Source: an uncultured Thermoleophilia bacterium
GTDB lineage: Bacteria > Actinomycetota > Thermoleophilia > UBA2241
DNA length: 6,156 bases
Assembly (NCBI GenBank): GCA_903921965.1
Contig: CAIXSE010000757.1
Location: forward strand, 1 to 6,156
Direction of reading: 5' to 3'
A model generated the notes under the pieces. That model did no database searches. It was not told the DNA's origin and saw nothing but the letters and a program-made list of their open reading frames with translations. The translations under genes and the position numbers were made by a program. Below are positions 1-5,980 of this stretch, piece by piece. How positions within the stretch are numbered: the first letter of the stretch is position 1; the number at the start of each line of letters is the position of its first letter.

Positions 1-56
1 CCGTCCGCGCGCCGCGCTCGCGCGCGTCCGTCGCGGCGCCGCCCGGCGCGTCCGGG

Positions 57-68
57 TACACTCGTCGC
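57..68 (+). promoter_or_regulatory. -10 element of a likely leaderless promoter for the DNA glycosylase gene
   Basis: TACACT lies at 57-62 and fits the TAnnnT form of a -10 box, matching TATAAT at four of six bases. Six bases separate it from the ATG at 69, so transcription would be expected to begin at or next to the A of the start codon. No Shine-Dalgarno sequence is present in the bases before the ATG, which agrees with a leaderless mRNA. No -35 match is seen about 17 bases upstream. Positions 1-56 are almost pure G and C and show nothing else recognisable. Confidence 0.45.
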
Positions 69-674
69 ATGTCGTCCCGGGCGCCGCTCCCCCAGTCCTT
101 CTTCGCGCGCAACGCGCTCGCGGTCGCGCGCGACCTGATCGGCTGCTCGTTCTTCGTCGACGGCGTCGGCGGGCGCGTCGTCGAGACCGAGGCCTACCGC
201 CAGGACGACCCCTGCTGCCACGCCTACAACGGCCGGACGGCCCGCAACGCCGTCCTCTTCGGCCCGCCGGGCCACCTGTACGTCTACTTCACCTACGGGA
301 TGCACTTCTGCGCGAACACGGCCTGTGAGGCCGAAGGGACCGGCGCCGGCGTCCTCCTGCGGGCGCTCGAGCCCGAGACCGGCCTCGCGCTCATGGCGGA
401 GCGCCGCGGCGTCGACCGGCCGCGCCTGCTCGCCTCCGGCCCGGCGCGGCTGGCCCAGGCGCTCGGCATCGACCGCGCGCTCAACGGGCACCCCGTCTGG
501 GAGCCGCCGCTGGCGATCCTGCCGCGTCCGGCCGGTGCGCCGGTGCCCGACGTCGTCACCACGGCGCGCATCGGCGTGCGCGGCGGCGACCAGAAGCCGT
601 GGCGCTTCGTCGACGCCGCCAGCGTCCACCTCTCGCGCACGCTCGCGCGCACGCCCGTCCTGCCCGCTGGGTAA
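69..674 (+). CDS. mpg: DNA-3-methyladenine glycosylase, AAG/MPG family
   Basis: This 201-residue protein should excise alkylated purines such as 3-methyladenine, and possibly hypoxanthine, as the first step of base excision repair in the cytoplasm. It spans the whole family fold and has the usual bacterial length. The ETEAY motif at residues 39-43 carries the catalytic glutamate (E41) and the pocket tyrosine (Y43). H51 follows in the same loop. The YVYFTYGMHF stretch at 71-80 holds the tyrosine that inserts into DNA (probably Y76), and N83 lies just after it. LLRALEP, GPARLAQALGI and a C-terminal KPWRF are further family signatures. The ATG at 69 is chosen because the frame stays open to the window edge without another ATG, GTG or TTG, and homology starts right after it. 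The stop is TAA at 672-674. Functional assignment is secure; substrate range is inferred from the family. Confidence 0.95.
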   Translation: MSSRAPLPQSFFARNALAVARDLIGCSFFVDGVGGRVVETEAYRQDDPCCHAYNGRTARNAVLFGPPGHLYVYFTYGMHFCANTACEAEGTGAGVLLRALEPETGLALMAERRGVDRPRLLASGPARLAQALGIDRALNGHPVWEPPLAILPRPAGAPVPDVVTTARIGVRGGDQKPWRFVDAASVHLSRTLARTPVLPAG

Positions 675-677
675 GAT
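672..677 (+). promoter_or_regulatory. possible -10 box upstream of the NIF3-like gene
   Basis: TAAGAT overlaps the stop codon of the glycosylase gene and matches TATAAT at four of six bases. Transcription from it would start near 683-684 and give an untranslated leader of about 85 nt before the GTG at 768. No -35 element is visible at the expected distance, so this is a weak call. Cotranscription from the upstream gene across the 93-bp gap is the alternative. Confidence 0.25.
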
Positions 678-740
678 ACCGCCAGACCCAACGCCGGATG
701 CCGCCGGCGGCGCACGTTCCCGCGCGCGCTTCCCGCGGTA
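677..740 (+). other. inverted repeats in the gap before the NIF3-like gene
   Basis: TACCGC at 677-682 is complementary to GCGGTA at 735-740. Between them lies a perfect 12-base palindrome, GCCGCCGGCGGC at 700-711. No U-rich tail follows, so a standard intrinsic terminator is not supported. Palindromes of this kind also arise by chance in DNA this rich in G and C. Confidence 0.25.
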
Positions 741-753
741 CGCCGTGCCCGAC

Positions 754-760
754 GAAAGGA
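754..760 (+). promoter_or_regulatory. ribosome binding site of the NIF3-like gene
   Basis: GAAAGGA ends seven bases before the GTG at 768, which is good Shine-Dalgarno spacing. It is one of two clear ribosome binding sites in the window and fixes the GTG start of the 333-residue protein. Confidence 0.7.
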
Positions 761-767
761 CCACCTC

Positions 768-1769
768 GTGAAGCTCCACGAGATCTACGAGACCGCCGTG
801 CGCATGGGCATCGAGGCCGACCCCCGCGGCAAGGAGGGCGTGGAGGAGTTCCTCGAGCGCCAGCAGCGCCGCTACGACGCGCTGCCCGAGCACCTCAAGG
901 CGCTCGCCGACCCGCAAGACCTCACCAACCCGTTCGCCGACACGCGCATCTACGTCGGCGACCCCGAGGCGGAGGTCACCACCATCCTCGGCGGCATCGA
1001 CATGAACCCGGCCGAGATCATCCTCGCCGACAGGCTGCGCGAGAAGGGCACGCCGGTCGACGCGGTGTACACGCACCACCCCGAGGGCTGGGGCCTCACC
1101 AAGCTCGACAGCGTGATGGAAGTGCAGGCCGACATCTGGGCCACCGTCGGCGTCCCCATCCAGGCGGGCGAGAAGTTCATCAACGAGCGCATGGATGAGG
1201 TCCGGCGCCGCTTCATGCCGGTCAACTACGACCAGGCCATCGACGTCGCGCGGCTGCTCGACGTGCCGTTCTTCTCGGCGCACACGCCCACCGACAACCT
1301 CGTGGTGGACTACCTGAACAAGTACTTCGCGGACCGCGACCTCAAGCTCATCGAGGACGTGCAGAAGGCGCTGCTCGAGATCCCCGAGTACCGCATCGCC
1401 GCGCAGAAGGGGGCCGGCCCCTACATCGGCAAGAGCAAGCCCGGCGCCCGCGCCGGCAAGCTCCTCGTCGACATGACCGGTGGCACCGAGGGCCCCAGGC
1501 AGATGATCGAGAAGCTCGCCGACGCCGGCGTGGGCACGATCATCCAGATGCACATGGGTCAGGAGATGCGCGACGAGGCCGAGAAGCACCACATGCACGT
1601 CATCATCGCCGGGCACATGAGCAGCGACTCGCTGGGCATCAACCTGTTCCTCGACGAGCTCGAGCGGCACGGTGTGAAGACGATCGCCACCAGCGGCCTC
1701 ATCCGCGTGCACCGCGATGCCGACGGCGGGGTCGTGCGCGAAGAGCCGGGGGCGCTGCCCGTCCGCTGA
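768..1769 (+). CDS. NIF3-like (NGG1p-interacting factor 3 / GTP cyclohydrolase I type 2 family) metal-binding protein
   Basis: This 333-residue protein belongs to the long NIF3-like type that I recall from anaerobic Firmicutes and some actinobacteria. NIF3 proteins form toroidal assemblies with a two-metal site; their cellular role is unsettled, and the GTP cyclohydrolase label is mainly an annotation habit. Visible family signatures are GGIDMNPAEIILADRL (75-90), THHPEG with the paired histidines H103 and H104, and AHTPTDN at 171-177 with a probable metal-ligand aspartate at D176. The C-terminal AGHMSSDSLGINLFLDELE stretch starts at 281. There H283 and D287 occupy the place of the usual GH...SE ligands, with Asp where Glu is common. 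The first 60 residues form a charged, helix-prone extension (EADPRGKEGVEEFLERQQRR) that small NIF3 proteins lack. The GTG start is supported by GAAAGGA seven bases upstream. Metal ligands are assigned by motif position, not alignment. Confidence 0.88.
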   Translation: MKLHEIYETAVRMGIEADPRGKEGVEEFLERQQRRYDALPEHLKALADPQDLTNPFADTRIYVGDPEAEVTTILGGIDMNPAEIILADRLREKGTPVDAVYTHHPEGWGLTKLDSVMEVQADIWATVGVPIQAGEKFINERMDEVRRRFMPVNYDQAIDVARLLDVPFFSAHTPTDNLVVDYLNKYFADRDLKLIEDVQKALLEIPEYRIAAQKGAGPYIGKSKPGARAGKLLVDMTGGTEGPRQMIEKLADAGVGTIIQMHMGQEMRDEAEKHHMHVIIAGHMSSDSLGINLFLDELERHGVKTIATSGLIRVHRDADGGVVREEPGALPVR

Positions 1770-1777
1770 CGGGCGGC
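1754..1777 (+). terminator. strong hairpin spanning the NIF3-like stop codon; possible terminator or mRNA-end stem
   Basis: GCTGCCCGTC at 1754-1763 pairs with GACGGGCGGC at 1768-1777 to form a 10-bp stem, one pair being G-U, with a four-base loop CGCT. The TGA stop at 1767-1769 starts at the last loop base and continues into the 3' arm. A self-complementary GCCCGCGCGGGC at 1776-1787 overlaps its end. No T-run follows, so it does not match a classical intrinsic terminator. GC-rich hairpins without a U-tail have been proposed as terminators in actinobacteria, and it could equally protect an mRNA end or lower expression of the next gene. Confidence 0.35.
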
Positions 1778-1803
1778 CCGCGCGGGCGGTCGCCGTCCTT
1801 GCC

Positions 1804-4257
1804 GTGAGCGTTCCTCACGTGGAGCTGCTGGCGCCGGCGGGGGGGCCGCGCGCGTTGCGCGCGGCCCTTGCGGCCGGCGCCGACGCCGTCTACTTCGGCC
1901 TCGGGCGCTGGAGCGCGCGCGCCTTCGCCGGCAACTTCGAGGGCGACGCGGCCGCGGCGGACGCCGTCGGCCTCGCCCACCTTCACGACGCGCGCGCGTA
2001 TCTGGCGCTCAACACGCTGCTCAAGGACGACGAGGTGGACCCGGCGCTGGCGGCGCTGGAGGCGCCGTACCTCGCCGGCCTCGACGCGCTCATCGTCGCC
2101 GACCTGGGCTTCGCCCTGCAGGTGCGGCGGGCGTATCCCGACCTCCCGCTGCACGCCAGCACGCAGGCCGGGGCGCACAGTTCGTCACAGCTTGCGGCGC
2201 TCGCTCGCCTCGGCTTCTCGCGCGCCGTGCTGGCACGCGAGCTCAGCCTCGACGAGATCGCCGCCCTCGACACCGCCGGGCTCGAGCTCGAGGTCTTCGT
2301 GCACGGCGCCCTCTGCTACGGGTACTCGGGCGACTGCCTGCTCTCCAGCATGGTCGGCGGCCGCAGCGGCAACCGCGGCCGCTGCAGCCAGTCCTGCCGC
2401 CTGCGCTACACCGTGGCGCAGGCATCCGGCGCGCCGCACGGCTCCGCCCCGGCCGCGCCCGTCGCCGAGCCCGGCCGCGTCATGTCCACCTCCGACCTCG
2501 CCGCGCTCGAGGTGCTGGCTCGGCTCGTGGCGGCCGGTGTCACGTCGCTCAAGATCGAGGGCCGCATGAAGGACGCCGCCTACGTCGGCGTCACTACGGC
2601 CGTCTACCGCGAGGCGCTCGACGCGGCCCTGGCCGACCCGGACGGCTTCTCGGTGCGTCCCGAGTGGCGCGCCAGCCTCGAGCAGAGCTTCTCGAGGAGC
2701 TTCACCACCGCTCACCTGGAGGGGCGTCACGACGAGGTGCGCAGCGGCGGACGCGGCGGGCACCGTGGCGTCCTCGTGGGACGCGTCGCGGCCGTCGGCG
2801 ACGCCGCGGGGACCGTCGAGGTGCGCCTCTCCCAGCCCGTGGCCGCCGGCGACGTGGTGTATCTCTACACGCCGTGGGGGCAGTCGGAGCCGCTGCGCCT
2901 CGAGGAGGGCGGCGAGGAGCGGCTCACGCTGCGCGTGCGCGAGCGCGTCGCCGTCAAGGACCGCCTGTTCCGGCTTGCGGCCGCGGACGTCGGGCGTCTG
3001 GCCCACGACCTCGAGGAGGGCCGGGTGGTCATGCGTCCGGTGCCGCTGTCGCTGCGGCTCTCCGGCCGCGTCGGCGAGCCGGCGTGCCTGCGGGCGAGCA
3101 CGGGGACGGCACCGGACGAGGTGGTCGTCTCGGTCTCGTCGGGGCAGCCGCTGGCCGCGGCGCGCACCGCGGCGCTCACCGAGGCCAGGGCAGTGGACGC
3201 CCTCGGGGCCCTCGGCGGCACTCCGTACCGCCTGACGGGCCTCGAGTACGACGTCGCCGACGGCGTGTTCCTCGCCGTCGGCGAGCTCAAGGAGCTCCGC
3301 CGGCGCGCGGTCGCCGAACTCGACGCGCGGCGGCTGGCGCGCACTGCTCGCCGCGCGCACCCCGCCGCCCCTCCGCCCGCGGTCGAAGCGGCGCCACCGC
3401 CCGTTCGCAGGCGCGGCGCCGGCGAGCGGGAGCGCGAGGTCGTGCTGGTGCTGAGGCCGGGCGAGCGTCCGCTGCCGGCCCCCGGCGTCGGCGTCCTCTG
3501 CCTGGACGTCCCGGCCGCCGACGCGCCCGCCGGCATCGAGGCGGCCTTCGCCGAGCTCCGCACCGAGGGCCTGCCGCTCCGGCTGCGGCTGCCCGAGGTG
3601 CTCTTCGACGCCGACGAGCCCGCCTGGCGCGAGCTCGTCCGCCTCGGCCCGCAGGCCCTGTACGTACGGCACCTCGGCCTGCTGGCGGCGCTCGTCCGTG
3701 AGGCCGCGTCGCCCGCCATCCTCGAGTACCCGCTTCAGGGGCTCAACGGCCTGGCGCCGGCCGTCGCGGCCGAGCTGGGCGGCCGCCCGCCGGCCGCGGC
3801 CGTCGTCTCGCCCGAGAGCTCGCTCGCGGAGATCGCCGGGCTCGGGCCGTCCCTGGCCGAGGCGTGCGCGGGGGCCGAGGCTCCCGCGCTCGAGATCCTC
3901 GTGTTCGGCCGCCAGCAGGTCCTGCACGCGCGCGATCGGCTGGGTCGCGCGGAGGGGCTGGTGGGCGAGCCCGCGCCCGGGGGCCACGAGGCCCTCGTCC
4001 TGGAGGACGCCAAGGGCTACCGCTTTCCGGCCGACGTGGACGCCACCGGCACGCGTCTCTTCAACGCGCGCGTGACCAACCTCGCGGCCAACCTGGACGA
4101 GCTCCGCGAGGCCGGGGTGTCCGCCTTCCTCGTGATCCAGGCAGACCTCGACGACGGCGAGCGCGCGGCGTTCGCGGCCGGGGGGCTGCCGGCGCTCGCG
4201 GCGTTCGCCTCGCGGGAGCGCAGCACCACCGGCCACCTCTTCCGCGGCGTCGCCTGA
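1804..4257 (+). CDS. U32 family protein with DUF3656, RlhA/TrhP-like probable RNA hydroxylase
   Basis: This 817-residue protein carries the full U32 signature E-x-F-x2-G-A-L-C-x4-G-x-C-x-L-S around residues 163-181. Cysteines C171 and C178, followed by C194 and C198 in GRCSQSC, are candidate iron-sulfur ligands. The family motif SLKIEGRMK is at 248-256. A beta-rich segment follows (about 319-400), then a DUF3656-like region (about 410-510) ending in ELKELRRRAVAEL, a Pro/Ala/Arg-rich linker (about 512-540) and a C-terminal domain (about 545-817) with ILEYPLQGLN, VFGRQ and KGYRFP (737-742). Characterised relatives (E. coli RlhA on 23S rRNA; TrhP on tRNA U34) make 5-hydroxypyrimidines and depend on prephenate, so RNA modification is more likely than proteolysis. 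The exact substrate is unknown. The frame reaches back to an ATG at 1717, but that would overlap the NIF3 gene by 53 bp with no homology. GTG 1804, 34 bp after the NIF3 stop, precedes VELLAPAG; GTG 1819 is an alternative. No clear Shine-Dalgarno sequence is seen. Confidence 0.9.
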   Translation: MSVPHVELLAPAGGPRALRAALAAGADAVYFGLGRWSARAFAGNFEGDAAAADAVGLAHLHDARAYLALNTLLKDDEVDPALAALEAPYLAGLDALIVADLGFALQVRRAYPDLPLHASTQAGAHSSSQLAALARLGFSRAVLARELSLDEIAALDTAGLELEVFVHGALCYGYSGDCLLSSMVGGRSGNRGRCSQSCRLRYTVAQASGAPHGSAPAAPVAEPGRVMSTSDLAALEVLARLVAAGVTSLKIEGRMKDAAYVGVTTAVYREALDAALADPDGFSVRPEWRASLEQSFSRSFTTAHLEGRHDEVRSGGRGGHRGVLVGRVAAVGDAAGTVEVRLSQPVAAGDVVYLYTPWGQSEPLRLEEGGEERLTLRVRERVAVKDRLFRLAAADVGRLAHDLEEGRVVMRPVPLSLRLSGRVGEPACLRASTGTAPDEVVVSVSSGQPLAAARTAALTEARAVDALGALGGTPYRLTGLEYDVADGVFLAVGELKELRRRAVAELDARRLARTARRAHPAAPPPAVEAAPPPVRRRGAGEREREVVLVLRPGERPLPAPGVGVLCLDVPAADAPAGIEAAFAELRTEGLPLRLRLPEVLFDADEPAWRELVRLGPQALYVRHLGLLAALVREAASPAILEYPLQGLNGLAPAVAAELGGRPPAAAVVSPESSLAEIAGLGPSLAEACAGAEAPALEILVFGRQQVLHARDRLGRAEGLVGEPAPGGHEALVLEDAKGYRFPADVDATGTRLFNARVTNLAANLDELREAGVSAFLVIQADLDDGERAAFAAGGLPALAAFASRERSTTGHLFRGVA

Positions 4258-4264
4258 AGGCGTC

Positions 4265-4292
4265 CGCTCCGCGGCCGCGCTGCCCCGGAGCG
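4265..4292 (+). terminator. weak candidate terminator stem after the U32 gene
   Basis: CGCTCCG at 4265-4271 is complementary to CGGAGCG at 4286-4292, leaving a 14-base GC-rich loop. It starts eight bases after the U32 stop codon and lies before the tyrS promoter. There is no T-run after it, so position is the main argument for a terminator. Confidence 0.25.
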
Positions 4293-4338
4293 CCTGCGCA
4301 CTGCGCCCCTTCCGGACCCGTCCCGCTCCGCGACCCTG

Positions 4339-4347
4339 TGGTATCAT
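4339..4347 (+). promoter_or_regulatory. extended -10 promoter for tyrS
   Basis: TGGTATCAT contains TATCAT (4342-4347), which matches TATAAT at five of six bases, preceded by the TGn of an extended -10 element. Such promoters can work without a -35 box, and none is visible here. Transcription would start near 4354, giving a 5' untranslated region of about 63 nt before the GTG at 4417. This separates tyrS from the upstream gene as its own transcription unit. Confidence 0.55.
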
Positions 4348-4352
4348 CCGCG

Positions 4353-4395
4353 GCGGCCGCGCGGCCGCTCCGTCGCCCCTGGCGACGCCGGCCGC
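4353..4395 (+). promoter_or_regulatory. structured 5' untranslated region of tyrS
   Basis: CGTCGCC at 4371-4377 pairs perfectly with GGCGACG at 4381-4387 across the loop CCT. GCGGCC at 4361-4366 pairs with GGCCGC at 4390-4395 and would close an outer stem. Two back-to-back copies of the palindrome GCGGCCGC occupy 4353-4368, so an alternative pairing is possible. The structure ends 10 bases before the ribosome binding site. The leader is too short for a T-box riboswitch, the regulator of tyrS in many Firmicutes. A regulatory role is a guess. Confidence 0.35.
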
Positions 4396-4405
4396 GACCC
4401 CGTCC

Positions 4406-4411
4406 GGAGAG
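4406..4411 (+). promoter_or_regulatory. ribosome binding site of tyrS
   Basis: GGAGAG is followed by ATCCC and then GTG at 4417, giving seven bases from the GGAG core to the start codon. This settles the GTG as the start, which also agrees with the normal N-terminus of the enzyme. Confidence 0.75.
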
Positions 4412-4416
4412 ATCCC

Positions 4417-5649
4417 GTGACCGACCGCCGCCTTGTCGACGACCTCATGGTCGGCGCCGTCGAGGTGCTTCCCGAAGGCGCCCTCGAGCAGAAGCTCGAC
4501 CTCGCCGAGCGCGAGGGCCGGCCGCTGCGCGTGAAGCTGGGCGTCGACCCCACGGCCCCCGACATCCACCTGGGCCACACCGTCGTCCTCAACAAGCTCC
4601 GCCAGTTCCAGGACGCCGGCCACGTCTCCGTCCTCATCATCGGCGACTACACCGCCCGCATCGGCGACCCGTCCGGCCGCAGCAAGACCAGGCCTCGCCT
4701 CGACGGCTCCGTCATCGACGCCAACGCGAAGACGTACCAGGACCAGGCCTTCCTGATCCTCGACGACGATCCCGCGAAGCTCGAGATCCGCCACAACGGC
4801 GAGTGGCTCGCGCCGCTCACCACCGAGCAGATCTTCGAGCTCACGGCGACCACCACGGTCGCCCGCATCCTCGAGCGCGACGATTTCGCGAAACGCTGGG
4901 CCGCCCATCAGCCCATCTCGCTGCTGGAGATGCTCTACCCCCTGGCGCAGGGCTACGACTCGGTCTGCATCAACGCCGACATCGAGCTGGGCGGCACCGA
5001 CCAGAAGTTCAACCTGTTCATGGGCCGCGACCTGCAGGAGTACTTCGGGCAGCCGCCGCAGGCCATCATGACGATGGACATCCTGCCCGGCACCGACGGC
5101 GTCGAGCGCATGAGCAAGAGCACCGGCAACTACATCGGAGTCACCGAAGACCCGCGCGACCAGTACGGCAAGATCATGAGCATCCCGGACGCGACGATGA
5201 TGAAGTACTTCCGGCTGCTCACGCCGCACCACGCCGACGAGTTCGCGCGCATGGACCAGGACCTCGCGAGCGGCGCCGTCAATCCGCGCGACCTCAAGGC
5301 GCGCCTCGCGCGCGAGATCATCACGCGGCTCCGCGGCCCCGAGGCAGCCGCCGCGGCCGAAGAACACTTCGACCGTGTCTTCCGCCGTCACGAGGCGGCC
5401 GGCGACCTGCAGGAGCTGGCGCTCGAGCCCTCGGACGTCGAACTGGGCGGCGACGTCTTCGTGCCGGCCTTGCTGGAGCGCTGGTTCGGGCAGACGCGCT
5501 CCGAGTGGCGGCGCCGCATCCAGCAGGGCGGCGTCAGCCTGGACGGCGAGCCGCTCACGGACCTCGCCGTCCCCGCCGCCGCCCTCGCCGGGCGCCGCCT
5601 CAAGGCCGGCAAGTCGGCCAAGGTCCAGGGACTGATCAAGGGCCTCTGA
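4417..5649 (+). CDS. tyrS: tyrosyl-tRNA synthetase (TyrZ-like type)
   Basis: This 410-residue class I aminoacyl-tRNA synthetase charges tRNA-Tyr with tyrosine using ATP in the cytoplasm. The nucleotide-binding HIGH motif appears as HLGH at residues 51-54 within VDPTAPDIHLGH. The tyrosine-site stretch ELGGTDQKFN has its Asp-Gln at 195-196. The KMSKS loop appears as RMSKS at 231-235. A helical anticodon-binding region follows, and an S4-like RNA-binding segment lies near residues 345-405, including SEWRRRIQQGGVSLDGE. The length and the DPTAPDIHLGH wording match the TyrZ-like branch, not the longer-known E. coli TyrS branch. The final residues, GKSAKVQGLIKGL, depart a little from the usual GKRKF-type ending but all domains are present. 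It has its own promoter and ribosome binding site, and it ends about 100 bp before the rRNA promoter on the same strand. The product is certain; the TyrZ subtype is by recognition. Confidence 0.97.
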   Translation: MTDRRLVDDLMVGAVEVLPEGALEQKLDLAEREGRPLRVKLGVDPTAPDIHLGHTVVLNKLRQFQDAGHVSVLIIGDYTARIGDPSGRSKTRPRLDGSVIDANAKTYQDQAFLILDDDPAKLEIRHNGEWLAPLTTEQIFELTATTTVARILERDDFAKRWAAHQPISLLEMLYPLAQGYDSVCINADIELGGTDQKFNLFMGRDLQEYFGQPPQAIMTMDILPGTDGVERMSKSTGNYIGVTEDPRDQYGKIMSIPDATMMKYFRLLTPHHADEFARMDQDLASGAVNPRDLKARLAREIITRLRGPEAAAAAEEHFDRVFRRHEAAGDLQELALEPSDVELGGDVFVPALLERWFGQTRSEWRRRIQQGGVSLDGEPLTDLAVPAAALAGRRLKAGKSAKVQGLIKGL

Positions 5650-5676
5650 GGCTTCGTCCGGGCCCTCGCCGGCACC

Positions 5677-5701
5677 TCGCCCGGGCCCCACCGCCGGGCG
5701 A
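5677..5701 (+). terminator. candidate terminator hairpin between tyrS and the rRNA promoter
   Basis: TCGCCCGG at 5677-5684 pairs with CCGGGCGA at 5694-5701 in an 8-bp stem with a nine-base loop. It begins 28 bases after the tyrS stop codon. The word CCGCCGGGCG occurs twice, at 5691-5700 and 5711-5720, so the 3' arm sequence is partly duplicated and could offer an alternative pairing. No U-tract follows. The location between two transcription units is the best support. Confidence 0.35.
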
Positions 5702-5750
5702 CCCCGGCCGCCGCCGGGCGGTCCGCCGCAAGAACCTTCCGCGAACGAGG

Positions 5751-5778
5751 TTGACACGGTCTCTTCCCGGGGTATACT
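5751..5778 (+). promoter_or_regulatory. rRNA operon promoter P1
   Basis: A perfect -35 box TTGACA (5751-5756) is followed after 16 bases by TATACT (5773-5778), matching the -10 consensus at five of six bases. This is the strongest sigma-70-type promoter in the window, as expected for rRNA. Transcription should start near 5785, inside the palindrome AAGCGCTT (5783-5790). No A/T-rich UP element is visible upstream, where the sequence is GC-rich. Confidence 0.85.
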
Positions 5779-5845
5779 TCCCAAGCGCTTTGAGAGTCCG
5801 CTCGTCGCGACAAGCATTGCGGCGATGACCACAGAGCGCGGGCAG

Positions 5846-5874
5846 TTGACTAGACCAGCCGACTTCTATACAGT
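5846..5874 (+). promoter_or_regulatory. rRNA operon promoter P2
   Basis: TTGACT (5846-5851) matches the -35 consensus at five of six bases. With a 17-base spacer the -10 box is TACAGT (5869-5874); with a 15-base spacer it would be TATACA (5867-5872). Each matches at four of six bases. It lies 95 bp downstream of the -35 box of P1, giving the tandem arrangement common in rRNA operons. Initiation is expected near 5880. Confidence 0.55.
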
Positions 5875-5910
5875 AGGACGTCGCGCCGGGTCTACGGTGA
5901 ACGGCAATCC

Positions 5911-5928
5911 GACCTCCCCTCGGAGGTC
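5911..5928 (+). other. stem-loop in the rRNA leader
   Basis: GACCTCC at 5911-5917 pairs perfectly with GGAGGTC at 5922-5928 across the loop CCTC. It lies downstream of both promoters and upstream of the boxA hairpin. No T-run follows, so it is not an obvious terminator. Its 3' arm contains GGAGG, a Shine-Dalgarno-like word, but the next ATG, at 6002, is far too distant to be served by it. Confidence 0.5.
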
Positions 5929-5961
5929 AGCGCGCCCGAAACCGGGTTCAGCGGCCCGACA

Positions 5962-5980
5962 GTGTGCCTACGTGGCACGC
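5962..5980 (+). promoter_or_regulatory. boxB-like hairpin of the rRNA antitermination site
   Basis: GTGTGCC (5962-5968) pairs with GGCACGC (5974-5980) in a 7-bp stem including one U-G pair, with loop TACGT. It directly abuts boxA. A small hairpin next to boxA is the usual layout of rRNA antitermination sites, where Nus factors assemble on the nascent RNA. Confidence 0.6.

Noticed and set aside
1..68. The open frame continuing upstream of the glycosylase ATG to the window edge.
   Set aside because: There is no ATG, GTG or TTG in this frame before 69, the implied residues are low-complexity, and the family N-terminus fits the ATG at 69.
1717..1803. An extended N-terminus for the U32 protein starting at the ATG at 1717.
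   Set aside because: It would overlap the NIF3-like gene, its 29 extra residues have no family similarity, and no ribosome binding site precedes it. The homologous sequence starts at VELLAPAG after GTG 1804.
4353..4395. A T-box riboswitch before tyrS.
   Set aside because: The leader from the predicted start is about 63 nt, too short for a T-box, and no T-box-like conserved segment or antiterminator was seen.
3864..5828. A 654-codon plus-strand frame running through the U32 3' end, the intergenic gap and tyrS.
   Set aside because: Its translation is Arg/Pro/Gly-rich without motifs and it is out of frame with tyrS, whose HLGH and RMSKS motifs are unmistakable.
2185..5832. A 1215-codon open frame on the minus strand antisense to the U32 and tyrS genes.
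   Set aside because: It is antisense to two genes with clear family motifs, its translation is a low-complexity mix of Ala, Arg, Gly and Glu without any recognisable domain, and long antisense frames are expected where third codon positions are nearly all G or C.
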